DNA from: Hippophae tibetana
Taxonomy: Eukaryota > Streptophyta > Magnoliopsida > Rosales > Elaeagnaceae
DNA length: 64,000 bases
Reading direction: 5' to 3'
Assembly: GCA_037013495.1 (NCBI GenBank)
Contig: CM072803.1
Span: 23,221,001 to 23,285,000, forward strand
Each line of letters opens with the position of its first letter. Positions within the stretch are counted from its first letter, which is position 1. The translations under genes were made by a program, and so were the position numbers. The notes beneath the pieces are model-generated. The model saw only the letters and a list, made by a program, of their open reading frames with translations, ran no database searches and was not told where the DNA came from. This document shows positions 35,419-47,705 of the stretch, piece by piece.

Positions 35419-37530
35419 ATGCCTTCAAGGCCTTTTCCTCCAAATCCCAACTCCCCAATTGCAGGATCAAAGACCAAAGCTTTGTTCTTGACTCTTACCA
35501 TCTCAGCTTCTCTGGTTATACTTGTATCAATCCTCTATCTTATTTACCACTTTTGGCATTCCCTAGTACACAGGGCTAAAACCATTCCATTTGATTCTAG
35601 TGCACCACTCAAGCTTGAAAGATTTTCATACAAAGAGCTCAAGAATGCAACCAATGATTTTGATTCTGCTAATGTTGTTGGCAAAGGAGGTTCTGGTACT
35701 GTCTTTAGGGGAATATTAAAGAATGGTAAGTTGCTTGCTATTAAAAAGTTGGATGCTTTGTCTTTGCAAACAGAGAGAGAGTTTCAAAATGAGCTGCAGA
35801 TTCTAGGTGGGTTAAGATCACCATTTTTGGTGACCCTTTTGGGTTATTGTGTTGAAAAGAGTAATAGAATCCTTGTTTATGAGTATATGCCTAATAGGAG
35901 TCTTCAAGAATCACTTTTTGGAGATGGGATTTTGAGTTTGAGTTGGGAAAGAAGATTTGCTATCATTTTAGATGTTGCTAAAGCCCTTGAATTTTTGCAT
36001 TTGGGTTGTGACCCACCTATAATTCACGGTGATGTTAAGCCAAGCAATATTTTACTTGATTTTGGTTACAAGGCTAAAATTTCAGATTTTGGGTTGTCAA
36101 GGATTAAAGTGGAGGGTGAATTTGGAGTTGATATGTTTAGTCAAGATCTTTCTGGGAACTTAGCTATGGAGACCCCAACAATTGGAACTCCAATAGAGAG
36201 TCTTCAAGAGGTAGATTTTGCTCTCGCTTTACAAGCTTCTTCTTCATCCAAAAATAGTAGAATGTCTTATGATGTTAGAGCTTTGAACTCGATTAATTCT
36301 GTAAATTATAATGCCAATATTTCAAGTGAGAGTGATGTTAAGAATGTTAATTCAAAAGGTAAGGAGGTTTCAAGTGTAGATTTTAGTGGAAATGACTGGA
36401 ACACTAGGTTTGTTTCTTATGATGATGAGCCTTATAGTATTGATCATAGCAAAGAGTTGAATTCTAATGCTTGTTCAGCTGTTGAAGAGCCAATGGATTC
36501 AAACCAATGGGGAAAAGATTGGTGGTGGAAACAAAACGGAAGTGGTGAACTTTGTAGTAAAGATTACGTTATGGAGTGGATAGGAAGTCAAATTTGCCCA
36601 TCTACAAAGTCTGATAGGGATGAAGAAAAGATACCTGAGAAAATTGACATTGATATATCAGCACCCCTTGAGAAAATTGAACATGCCAATGAGACCCGGT
36701 TACAAGATTTGGGATTCGAAGATTCCCAAAAGGGATTTGAGAAGGAAGAAGCAAAGGTGAAGAAAAATCGGAAGAAGAAACCAAGAAAGATGCAAGAATG
36801 GTGGAAAGAAGAACACCTCGAAGAGATTAGCAAGAAGGGTAGTAGTAAGTTGAAAACTCTTGAGAATAAGTGGAAGAGAGGCTTCAAAATGCCACATTTT
36901 GATTTGGGTAGACGGTTTTCCTTTCGCAAACGAAAGAACTTTGGAGAGCAAAGTCAGAAGGATTGTGATCAAAATGGGGAGTTCAGTTTTAGAAGGGGAA
37001 TGAAGAAAAAGAACACACATTCTATTGGAAGTGACATGTGGAGTGGAGATATATTTAGTCATGAGCTAAGTAGCACAACAAGTATGCGAGGTACATTGTG
37101 TTATGTAGCTCCTGAATATGGTGGATTTGGTTCTTTGATGGAAAAGGCTGATATTTACAGTTTAGGAGTTGTAATCCTTGTTATTGTATCTGGTAGAAGA
37201 CCATTACATGTTCTTGCTTCTCCAATGAAGCTTGAAAAAGCAAATTTAATAAGCTGGTGTAGAAATTTGGCCCAATCAGGTAACATTTTGGAACTTGTAG
37301 ACGAGAAACTGAAAGATGATAAGTACAATAAAGATGAAGCAAGTTTATGCATAAATTTAGCTCTAGCTTGTTTGCAAAAAATGCCCGAGTTGCGACCAGA
37401 CATTGGAGAGATAGTGAAGGTTTTGAAAGGGGAAATGGAACTTCTTAATGTTCCTTTTGAATTCTCTCCCTCTCCACCTTCCAAATTGTATAGCAAGTCA
37501 ACAAGAAAACACAAGAACAATGCAGAATAG
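35419..37530 (+). CDS. Receptor-like Ser/Thr kinase with kinase domain split by a large insert (At2g45590/At4g25390 type)
   Basis: One exon, 703 aa. A short N-terminus and one membrane segment (about 21-45) leave no large extracellular domain, so it is a membrane-anchored cytoplasmic kinase. The glycine loop is GKGGSGTVF (from 88), the ATP-binding lysine K109 (AIKK), the catalytic loop HGDVKPSN with D205, and DFG at 223-225. HGD in place of HRD makes it a non-RD kinase. The APE motif comes only at 564-566, so about 340 residues separate DFG and APE where 20-35 are usual. The insert is polar. It holds WWWKQNGSGEL, KDYVMEWIGSQI and a strongly basic KKNRKKKPRKMQEWWKEEH segment near 450-470 that could bind membranes or act as a nuclear signal. 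After GTLCYVAPEYGG the C-lobe is normal (DIYSLGVV, RP near the end). A small Arabidopsis group has the same layout. Substrate and role are unknown. Context gives no operon-like partners. Confidence 0.92.
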   Translation: MPSRPFPPNPNSPIAGSKTKALFLTLTISASLVILVSILYLIYHFWHSLVHRAKTIPFDSSAPLKLERFSYKELKNATNDFDSANVVGKGGSGTVFRGILKNGKLLAIKKLDALSLQTEREFQNELQILGGLRSPFLVTLLGYCVEKSNRILVYEYMPNRSLQESLFGDGILSLSWERRFAIILDVAKALEFLHLGCDPPIIHGDVKPSNILLDFGYKAKISDFGLSRIKVEGEFGVDMFSQDLSGNLAMETPTIGTPIESLQEVDFALALQASSSSKNSRMSYDVRALNSINSVNYNANISSESDVKNVNSKGKEVSSVDFSGNDWNTRFVSYDDEPYSIDHSKELNSNACSAVEEPMDSNQWGKDWWWKQNGSGELCSKDYVMEWIGSQICPSTKSDRDEEKIPEKIDIDISAPLEKIEHANETRLQDLGFEDSQKGFEKEEAKVKKNRKKKPRKMQEWWKEEHLEEISKKGSSKLKTLENKWKRGFKMPHFDLGRRFSFRKRKNFGEQSQKDCDQNGEFSFRRGMKKKNTHSIGSDMWSGDIFSHELSSTTSMRGTLCYVAPEYGGFGSLMEKADIYSLGVVILVIVSGRRPLHVLASPMKLEKANLISWCRNLAQSGNILELVDEKLKDDKYNKDEASLCINLALACLQKMPELRPDIGEIVKVLKGEMELLNVPFEFSPSPPSKLYSKSTRKHKNNAE

Positions 37531-38159
37531 AGTTTGTAATATTATTTTCTTTTCATTTTAGTTTCATCATTTTAACTGGGATCTTCTGATAAATGTTATG
37601 GAAATGTGTTATGAATGTATTTTTTGCCACTCAGATTTATACATTGTGAATTATGTTGTATGTATATTAGATGAATTATTCTCAGTGTTAAGATTGTAAA
37701 ATACTAGAAACTGTGGTTCTACTAGTAATCTGATGATAAGTTTTCCCGCTCTATTTCGAATCACCCTTGAGTTAACAGGTGCAAACTACAACTAGCATTG
37801 AATTTAGTAGAGATCAGTTTGTTGTGTGTGAATGCATTATGCATAGTAGTCCTTATATGCCTTACTATTATTATCTTTGATTTTTTTTTTAAGCCATCAG
37901 TTTGAATCAAAAGCCTTTAATCTTTTACCCCTATTCATTTAATACGATAAAGTCAGCAACCTCATTTAATAATTGTTAAGGATTCAAGAACTTTAAATTC
38001 ATTATAATATTTAGCATAAATATATTGGCATTTGACCAATACGTGAGAAATTTGAGACGAAACTTGTTATCTTGGAATAAAAAGTAATAATTCTCATATA
38101 TATTAATAAAATCAGACTATTAACAAATTACTTTTATTTTTAGCTTCCTTCAAGCAGTA
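37531..38159. other. 3' flank of the kinase gene
   Basis: AT-rich sequence downstream of the kinase stop, including its probable 3' untranslated region. No gene is seen before the Copia remnant. Confidence 0.6.
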
Positions 38160-41100
38160 GCATATATATTTATAACGTCTGTCTTGGAATGAAACGACAT
38201 AAATAGACTTTTAGCAACAACTTCAGTAAATATCTCCTAATTATTTGTCTAACTTGATATACGGTATGCGCACATATCTCCCTGCATTACTGTTTCTCTT
38301 ATGAAATGACAATCCACTTTCACTATACGATCGTTTACTCTAAATCCCAAATTATTCACAAGGCTTTCGATCTAAATCAAATCACATGATGTATAAGTTA
38401 TAGCTAAATACATAGCTTCAACACTTGAGTGCGCTACCACATTTTGCTTTTTGTTTCTCTAGAGATTTCCTCCAACAAAAATACAATATCTAATAGTAAA
38501 TCTTTTATAGAGTAAGAATCTACCTAGTATTCATTGAAGGAACTAATAATGTTAAGACTTTGATCACTCTTATAAACAACAATCATACCCATAATTCATT
38601 TCAGATATCTCAAGATATGATAAATTGCATCCCAAGCATTTGATTAGGTTTCTCCATGAATTGATTGACAACTCTAATAACAAAAGTTATATTAGGCCTA
38701 GTAATAGTAAGATATATCAATTTTTCTACAAGGCTTCTATACCTCTTCTTATCATCAATGTCATCACTACTTGCATCATCTAACTAGGAATTCAGATTCA
38801 TATGAATATCAAGCATTATACATCCTAACGTACCATTTTTTGTCAACAAATCTTGCACATATTTTCTTTGAGATAGTACGATACTTTTTTTTAATATGAA
38901 TTACCTCAATACTCAAAAAGTAACATAGTTGTCTCAAGTTCTTTGTTTGAAAGGTTTCTTTCAACATATTCTTCATTTATACTATTCCCCTATTTCACTT
39001 CCAAAAATAATAATGTCATCTATATACATAAATACGCTCAAAAAGACCTACATTTGTCTTACTTATAAATACAAAATGATCATAATGACATCAAGAAAAT
39101 CCAAAAGAAGTATGCACATTGCTCAATTTATCAAATCATGCATGATGAGATTTTTTTATTCAAGTGACACACAACCAAACTTCTCTTGCAACAAACCAGA
39201 GTGGTTGCTCAATATAGACTTCCTTCTTGAGATCATTATAAAAGTACACATTTTTAATGTCCAATTGATAGAGAACCTAATTAAGAGTGACAACAAAAGT
39301 GATCAATATCCAAACTAAATTTAACCAAGCAATTAAAGAAAAAGACTTATAGTAATCAATACTATAAACCTGTGTAAAGCCCTTAGCAACCAAATGAGCT
39401 TTCAATCGTTGTATACACCTATTAGATAAATATGTGATTGTGAAGACCCACTTATAACCTACCATTACCTTACCTTTTAGTAATATAGTAAGCATTCAAG
39501 TATCACGAGATCGTAAAGTTAACATTTCTTTTATCCATGTTGCAACCCAACCAAGGTGGGTAAATGCTTCTTCATAAGACTTAGGAATGGATAAAACAAA
39601 AATCGAGAGAGTAAAGTTACGATACATGTAAGACAAGGAATGAAATGATAAAAAAATAACTAAGGGATATGAACGTGGGAAAAACTTATCAAGAACCCTA
39701 AACACAATGTGCACAAAACAAACACATCCAAAGACACAAGTTGAAAGATAAAATATATTTTCATCAAGACATAACCCAGAAAAAAGGAGATCGACTACCA
39801 AGGACAAAAAAGGTAGGCGATTGATTAAATATCATGCAGTAAGAAGTGCATCACCCAAAAATTTATTTGGAACATTCATCTAAAAGGATAAGGTTTGAGC
39901 AAACTCTAAAAGGACTAATTTTTGCATTCAACAACACCATTTTGTTATGGTGAACATAAGAAGATTCATTAAAAAATGATATAATTACAAAAGAAACTTT
40001 AAACTGATCACTCAAAAGAAAGAATCAAGTAAACCTAGAAAAATCATCTATAAGACTCAAAAAAATACTTGTACTCTTTAATATTAGGAATCCTTCAAAA
40101 AAAATTTAGATCCTTCTTTGAAAAGAAACAACCAAGTAACCTGAGAAAAATCATTTATAAGACTCAAAAAATAAAAAAATATATGTGTACCCTTCAATGT
40201 TAGGAATCCTATAAGATCCCAAATATCAAACTGCACTAAAGAAAAAATTATTATGATTATGTTTATTGACTCGATGTGGATTTGAAGCCCTTTGATGTTT
40301 GCCAAACTCAGAAGCCACACATTCCAACTTTGACATAGTAATAGGTGAAAAATTTGTTACATAAAGTAGACGAGTAAAAGAATGGCCTAAGCGACAATGC
40401 TATTGAAATACATCAATTGAGGAATGATAAGCAATAGGAAGATGAGGATAATTATCCGGTTAGTAAACCCCATTAACCAAGCAACCACTATCAATCATCT
40501 TCTTTGTAGAAAGATCCATAAAAACACTACGTAAGAAACAAAAGTCACATAACAATTAGAATTTTAATTAAATGGCCAACGTACAACAAATTAATAGAAA
40601 AATAAGAAACACAAAGTACATGAGATAAAAATATATAAGGCACAAAAGAGACTGTGCCTTCCCCAATAACAAAAGATGTCAAACCATTAGCTAAAGTAAC
40701 ATACTTATGAATAGAAGATTAGATAAGAGATACAAAAGAACAAATACCTAAATTAATGATCCAAGATGAAGAGGAAGATGTACTAAAAGTAATAGTATCT
40801 GACTTATCCAAGGTAGTAATATAAGAAGAGGATGAAAGGTTGGAAGTTAGTTGGTAAGACTATAGCAATAGTCGATTATATTCATCTTATGGGACCAAGA
40901 TAGGCTCATCAAATTTGAAGGGTATAACAATGGCGTAAGAGAGGTTATAAGCCTCAGAATGGGCTTGTTGAACCTGTAGGATTTTTCAAAATTTTGCCAA
41001 CACCTATCAAACTAATAATTAGTTTGGTCATAATGGAAACAGTAGCAACCTCGCTCTCCGTTTGAGTCATGACCCTGACCTCGATCACTAATAAAGCCAT

Positions 41101-41430
41101 GACCTCTACTAGAGATGGCTAAGGTAGAAGCATTTAATACATCACTAAGGATGAGTGATAGAATGAGGGCCAACACGCATTACTCATAAATATCTAGATT
41201 GAAGTGAAGGAATTTGATCATTAACCATAATCGCATCTTAAACATGAGAATATTCAAAATCCAAGATAGATTAAAGCTTAACATCATGAAATTTCTTTTG
41301 TTGATGCTTAAGAGTATCCAAATTCAAAGTGACTAAGTGATACAATTTAAGTTCCTGTAACTGACCAACCAATAAGCTATAGTATTCACTAACATATTTC
41401 TCATTTTGATTACAAAAAAATGTACTTGAA
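38160..41430 (-). pseudogene. Decayed Copia (Ty1) gag-pol retrotransposon
   Basis: Reading right to left on the minus strand, the Copia order is recognisable. There is a degenerate CCHC region with GRG-like residues (about 41030-41110). Protease and gag-pre-integrase sequence follows (about 40560-40780: SWIINLG, VTLANGLTSF, SHVLCVSYFSINLL). The integrase core lies at about 39700-40320 (FSLVQFDIWD, FSQVTWLFLFKE; later YLSTCVFGCVCFVH). Reverse transcriptase spans about 38900-39500 (VGYKWVFTI, KAHLVAKGFTQVYSIDYYKSF), with a YIDD box near 39003-39030. RNase H follows (about 38290-38500: NVVARSS-like, DLIWIESLVNNLGF, VDCHFIRE). Stops and frameshifts interrupt every domain. No LTR pair or primer site was recognised, so the ends are approximate. 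Pol order integrase before RT assigns it to Copia. Confidence 0.88.
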
Positions 41431-42723
41431 TACAAGTTAAAAATTCGAGAAACATTTTATTCCCAAAAAAAGAATCAAAATATTATTATAATAATGATAT
41501 TTGGTCTCAAAAATTTAGTTATTATTGTTTTAAAAATTGATGTCCAAGGATTTCGATTGTAATCTAATAAAATTAGTGATTATAATGTGTATATAAAACA
41601 TTAGTTTTTATCAATAATTACGAACATAAGTTAAATTATAAAATTTATTTAAATATATAAAAATAAATCTATATAATCATTATTATTAAATAATCCTAAT
41701 ATAATTAAAATAATTGAGTATTAATATTTTTAAAATTAAAATTAAATAATAAATTGTATTTGTTATTCATTTTAAAAAACTTAAAAATTACTTTACAATT
41801 TTTTTAACGCAGTTCTCTCTCTCTCTCTCTTTTTTTCCTTCTCTTTCCTTTTCTCTCTCATTTTCAATCGTGACCCACCTCCACCTAACCCCTTTCTGTT
41901 TCTTCCCAGCCCTGGTTTCATGTAGCATTTCTAGCGTTTCTTGATCAACTAGCTCCATTCCTTCTCATCCCAACCCAATGCCCTCATTCCCAGCCCAACG
42001 CCTCCAGCTCAGCCCAATGCCTCCGCCAGTTCCCAACCGTCCCCAACCTCAGTTGGACCACCAGTTTCCAGTCACCAATGCCTCCACTTTTAGAAACTTT
42101 CCAAGAATGATAAAGGCAACTCACGGTGCGCAAATTTTTTGTTCCATTAATAGTACTGCTGTTATTTTGACCTCATTATAAATCATGTGCTTGTTAATCT
42201 GTAGATGCGTACAAATCCAAAATTGGTTTGATTACATAAACCATATATGTATCGTGAGTGTCCCAATATTTATTTCATCTTAAATCTATTGTTCATTTCA
42301 TTATTGGATTATATGTATTTTTTCAGTTAGGAATGGAATTCTGACAATTTAGTTTCTTGAATTTCAATTGTATGCTAGGTTGATGTTGCTAATATAATAT
42401 ATACTAATAGAAGTTGCTGGATTGATTAACATCTACATGTTGCTGTTTAATACTGCTGACATTATTGAATCCCTAGATAAATGCCCCTTATGTTTTTTAG
42501 GTTGTTTGACAGTTCATTAAGTTATGGTGTCTGCCTTTAATATTTTACTGTATCACTCTGCTATATTACGTTTGGCTTTAGATGAATAAATCTATCTATA
42601 TATTATTTCAAATATTAGGACCTTTAGATACAGTTTGTAGTGAGGTCTTGTTGATGGACTTTAGTCATAAAACTGTGAACTGAATAGAAATCTTCCTTTG
42701 AATGCATTTAATGGTTTTATCAG
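41431..42723. other. Intergenic DNA with a CT-rich and a C-rich segment
   Basis: A CT microsatellite (about 41815-41860) is followed by an unusually C-rich stretch (41870-42110) containing a short proline-rich frame (41978-42181, 67 codons). It resembles a leader or first exon, and it lies upstream of the kinase fragment. No conserved domain supports it as a gene. Confidence 0.5.
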
Positions 42724-43336
42724 GTGTTTGAGAAGATTGGACCAAGCTTATTTGATTTTCTAAATGGAAATAAATAATACCCATTACCTATGGATCTTGT
42801 TCGTGAATTTGGATGACAGCTTTTGGAATCTGTAGCATGTGTTGATTGTTCATTTTTATATTATAGTTTTGTATTTTTCCTAATCAATCAGCATAGTGTT
42901 TCTTGGTCTGTTGTCCAGGGTATAAAAGTCTCACTTCTGCCCCTTTTATTCAACTTCGTTACCTTTGCTTTATTATAGGGGGCAGATATGCATGATCTAC
43001 GATTAATCCATACTGATTTGAAGCCAAAAAATATACTTCTTATGCTTTCTGAATATGTAAAGCTTCCTGGATCCAGGGTATTTGGACTTTACAATTAAGA
43101 AAATGCATTTTATATTTAAGCATAGACTCATAATATATATATATATATAAAGAAAAAAGAAAAAAATTCTTGGAAATGGTACAGAGGATTTCTTCAGAGG
43201 AAACGTAATACTGGTGCTTGCCCAAGTCTAGTGCCATTAAGTTGATTGATTTTGGTAGTAGTATTTTTGATAATCAAAATCATAGCTCCATTGTTTCCAC
43301 GAAGTATTACAGAGCCCCTGAGGTTATTCTAAGTAA
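42724..43336 (+). pseudogene. AFC-like pseudogene: Fragment of a LAMMER (CLK/AFC-type) dual-specificity kinase gene
   Basis: Three collinear exon-like blocks encode the middle of an AFC kinase. Block one (42724-42843) reads VFEKIGPSLFDFLNGNK, stop, then DLVREFG, stop, QLLESVA. Block two (about 42980-43078) reads MHDLRLIHTDLKPKNILL and SEYVKLPG. Block three (about 43206-43333) reads [19 protein letters not shown] and [12 protein letters not shown]. Catalytic HTDLKP, DFG and APE residues are still visible, but the E of KPEN is K. Two in-frame stops, missing N-lobe exons and a missing C-lobe with the LAMMER signature show it is dead. Intron positions are kept, so it is a duplicated gene fragment and not a retrocopy. 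Functional relatives phosphorylate SR splicing factors in the nucleus. Confidence 0.85.
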
Positions 43337-44924
43337 CTAATTGTGGTCTCAGCAAATGAAAATGTGTTCCTATTCTTTACTGCCTCTTATTTGTACTATT
43401 TTCTAGCTCCAACCACCAAGGCAATTTGGTGGTTGATGAATTAATCATGAAATTGTTGTCCAAGTATAGTGAGCATTTTAACTCTTGGCTTGTTTTTAGG
43501 TTTAGTTCCTTGTAAGTACATTAAACAATCTAGGATGCAAGGAAGCTTCGAAAACTTAGAAGTTTCTCAAGCTCTATGAAAATAAGTTGTTAGAGAATTG
43601 CAATTGTATTTTTTTTATTAATTTAATGTTTTTGGAAACATTAAGTTTTAATTTGTCTTCACAAATAACTTTTATTTATTTTTCTTTCTTTAATATATAG
43701 GGTTCACATTATGTTGAATGATTATCAAAATTGAAGGACAAGGTTTGCCGATATGTATAGAATGAGAGTAAGTTATAAATGTATGGTTTATTAAACTCCA
43801 CAATTTCAACATTTTTAGATTTTTTATATATATGTATATTGACTAGAAATACTTACACTATTTTTTTATTATATCTATGTAATATCTTTTAAAATGTGTG
43901 TATATTGTAGCTTAATCATGAAGGAACTTACAATGATAGTAAAATTTGGACGAGGTCTTATGCATTTCATTACTAACTATTATTTTCTTCAGGGTAACAA
44001 TGCATGCTTCGAGAAAAGTAAGAGTTTCTTGGATAGTTATGATAATTGTTACGAAAAACACTTTTATGGGTGGTATGGAGCTATTCAAAGACGGCTTCAG
44101 AGATATGAGTTACAATTACAATATAGTCGACCTTTCCAAGTTACTTTATGGGTGGTTGTTCTCTTCTGTTTGATTGGCATGTCTATGACCTTGGTTTTTT
44201 ATAAGACTATGACTAAATGGTATATCTATAGTCACGGTCTTATAAAAACCAAGACCAAATGATATGTCTATGGTCTCAGTTTTTTATAAGATTGACTAAA
44301 TAGTATGTCTATGTTATCAGTTAAAAATTGAGATTATATGTAATAGTCTATAGTTTCTCCTACTTAGGTCTCAATTTTTATAACCATAACTATAGATCTA
44401 CGATCACGATTAATAAACAAGGTTATATATCAATTTTACATAGTGAAAAGTGGCTTGAAAAGTCAAATATGACACAAAAAGTCGTTGGGAAGGTCGTGAT
44501 GTTGAATTGTAAGGCTAGGTTTGCGATTTTGGATGGTTGCAATTTTGGGATAGTATGGTTTGCAATTCTAACAAGGCTTGGTGGTGCGGTTCTAGGATAG
44601 CGTGGGTTATAACTTTGGATATTTTATGTTGCGTGATTTTGGATGGTTGGCTATATGAATTTTGGTGGTTGTGTTCGACGGAATGGGTAGGTATGGTGGA
44701 GGCAGAGGTGGTTGATGGTTGTAAGTGGTTAATGAGGGTTAGGGTTAAGGTTAGGCTCTAATACCATTTTATTAAGGAATAAAAAATAATAGTTTTATTC
44801 AAATGATATATATATATATATATATATGTGTGTGTATGTACACGTGTCTTAACAAAACTTCATTTGGAACTTAACACATTGAAAGAGTAATGGTTCTAGT
44901 CCACCATGAAAACATATATAGTTA
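43337..44924. other. Sequence between the kinase fragment and the MULE
   Basis: It contains an unrecognised open frame (43894-44262, 122 codons, LDSYDNCYEKHFYGWYGAI) and the alternating repeats at 44177-44350. A G-rich stretch follows (44500-44760) with frames that lack known domains. A TA/TG microsatellite lies at about 44806-44838. None of these can be assigned a function. Confidence 0.5.
44177..44350. repeat. Alternating direct and inverted 40-bp repeats (transposon subterminal type)
   Basis: Motifs like TTGGTTTTTTATAAGACTATGACTAAAT and their reverse complement (GTCTTATAAAAACCAAGACC) alternate about four times, each followed by ATGTCTATAG-like sequence. Arrays of short repeats in both orientations built on a paired G(T/C)CTYGGTTTT...AAAACC motif are typical of subterminal regions of CACTA-type DNA transposons. 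No CACTA terminus was identified, so this is a suggestion. Confidence 0.5.
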
Positions 44925-45112
44925 TTAAGGGATTTTTATGGGATTTGGTATTATACATGTATCCATGTTTTGCAATTAGTATTGATTTTCACCCATATTT
45001 TAGAAAGATTTTAATTTAGTACCTATGTTCTATAAATGGTTCCAAAATTTACAAATGTGAACAGTAATCATGTTTAATTTAGGATTTTTAGAATGTGCCC
45101 CTCACATGCCCT
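44925..45112 (+). repeat. Left terminal inverted repeat of the MULE
   Basis: Begins TTAAGGGATTTTTATGGG and includes GGTATTATACATGTATCC. It pairs with the right terminus in inverted orientation. Confidence 0.75.
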
Positions 45113-46053
45113 ATAAGCAAGGGGAATTTTTGAAAATTCTTGTTTTTACCTTTCAAAAGAATTAAAAAAAAACATAGGGGTAGTTAAACAGTTCTTTCCC
45201 TATTGTCATAACCAAAACCTTCAAAATCCTTTCCATTTTCATGTGGCCTTTTTTCCCCTTTTCACTCGTGTTGTTGTCTCATATAGCATTGCATGTCTCC
45301 TCTGGTATGGTGGGGTTGGGTTAGAGTAGGAAATATTGTCTTTTTGTTCACTCTGGTAGGGTTCAAAATCAAGAATACTACTTTATGATGGAAGTGAGGT
45401 TAGTCTGTTATGTTCAATTGAGACACGAGGGACAATAAAGCATTGGGTGGGGTTGCACAAACTGAGTTTGTGGTATGAAATAGTGATGGTGCACCAACTA
45501 TATTTGGTAAATTATTTACCATCCCACTTGTGCATGGTGTTAATTAATTTTATTTTTGTGATAAATTGTTGGTTCAGATGTTTATTCCTTGTAATAATGA
45601 ATCAAAGCCACATATTATTATTCTTAATTTTAAGTGTTGTGTGTGTTGTTGGTTTGTGTATTAAGATTATGTGTATAAAGAGAAGCTAAATGATATGTAT
45701 ATTTTTTATAGAGGTCAAGATGAATTGAACAAAAATTCTTTTTTGTTGAGAGTGTTAACCAAAGTGGTCCCCCTTTGGTGCATGTTTTGTTTTTATCCTT
45801 AATTTGTGTGGATTTATGTTGTCTATTAGTGTTGTTACATATTAGTTTGTGTTGTATTGCTATGGACTTGTCTTAGCATAGAATTTTACATATTTTAACC
45901 AAAATAGAGCTTGGTATGGTTGGACTGATTGCATGTCATAATAGACTGATCGTGGGTTGTTTTATAACCAAAACATGGTACACGTGTTATTTTTCTTTTT
46001 GTTTTGTTGATAGTTGGACTTTTTCTTTATTTTAGTTTTCTGTTTAAGATATA

Positions 46054-47666
46054 ATGAGTGACCTATTCACAATTGAGATGCACATAAGTGATAGTTTTAT
46101 GATAGAAAATGGAAATAAATGTAACAGAGGGGGTAATCTGCATTATTGTGATTACTTTAGCGAAGAAACAATGTGTCAGAAGACATATAAAATGATATGT
46201 TTAGAATTAAGGTTGGACTATATGGGTGATAACCTTTTTTTGGAGAACACCTAGTGTGAAGGATGATAGAGGTTTGCATGAGATAAATGATGATGAAGAG
46301 GTTAAAAGAGTTAGTGAAATTTATCCTTGCAATAGTCAAAATTAAAGTGGTGGATGTTTTTAATACGTATGAGCAAATAAATTTGATCAATTCATTCAAA
46401 TTGAAAAATTTAATCTGATCCATTGGATACAGATCATGTTAGATTGATAAACTTTTAGTCAAATTGATTCGTTTGGATTCGAATATGATTCAAATTGATA
46501 AATTTTATAATTTGATTTATCTAATCAGGATTAAATTACTATTAAATTATAAATAAATATATATTTTATTTTATAATATATTATATTTAAATATTATGTA
46601 TATTATAACTATATTATATTATTATTTTAACTTGAAAATAATAAAAATATATATAATAATTTGATAATTGTATATACATATTTTTTATTCTTTTGATTTT
46701 TTAATTATGATTATAAATAATAATATTTGTTACAAAAATATTAATTTAAAACTTAAATTTGTGTATGTTATGTTTTATATATGACAATAATTCATAAATA
46801 AATTCCAATATCAATATGATTTTATCCGATTCTAAAAATTAGATATATTCTGATTTGGATTGGTTTAGATTAATTATATCGTTGTATCGAATTTGGACAT
46901 TTGAATAGGATCATATTCAGATCGGGTAAAAACAAGTAATTTGAATCTATTGCTCACCTTTAGTTTTTACTATTAAGAAAGTTGATGAAGGTTAGAATCA
47001 TCGAGGCTTAGACAACTAAGAGTCAATGTCTTGAATCAAGCCTAAATGATATTGAGTATGCGAAAGAAGAATATTATGATGATGAAGATAGTGTTGAAAA
47101 TAATGTGCATGTTGAAAGAAATGATAAAAACGAAGATAGTTGAGTTCGTACTAATTATGAAGTGGAAACATCCAAATTTGGTTCATGCAAGACAAGTAAC
47201 TTTCTGTTGGTACGGTGTTTGTTAGCTTGGAAGTAAATAAGAAAACATATATGTACTATGAAATTAGATATGAGAGGAAGCTACTTAAGAGAATTTTTTT
47301 TTCTAGATAAGTTTAAAGTTACTTGTGGTCATGAAAATTGTTAATAGATAATGAAAGCAACAAGAGAACAAGGCTTGAATTCATTTATAGTAAAAAGGTA
47401 TCATAAAAATGAGATGCATACATGTGTTTTGAATTATGACATGAAAAAGGTTTTGAATAAATAGTTCATAGCAAAGAAATTTTTAAAAATGTTTAAAAAT
47501 AACCTAAATATAAGATGAAAAATGTTCAAACAAAAGTAAGGGAAAAATATCATATTGATATTAATGGTTGTGACAGATAAAAATGAGATAGTGTGTTAAT
47601 TAATTCTAATTTTGTTATTATTTCTTTGTCTAACTTCTTTTTTATAATTTATGTAGATTTTAAAGA

Positions 47667-47705
<39 letters not shown>

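Noticed and set aside
36588-37520. Minus-strand frames inside the kinase exon
   Set aside because: Shadows of the plus-strand kinase coding sequence.
39277-39807. Possible separate small genes on the minus strand
   Set aside because: They are reverse transcriptase and integrase pieces of the decayed Copia element.
44328-44761. Overlapping frames in a G-rich stretch
   Set aside because: No domain or splice support; repetitive GGTT/GATGG composition explains the open frames.
46375-46960. First read as part of the transposase gene
   Set aside because: Homology stops and resumes at its edges, and its ends are inverted repeats, so it is an insert.
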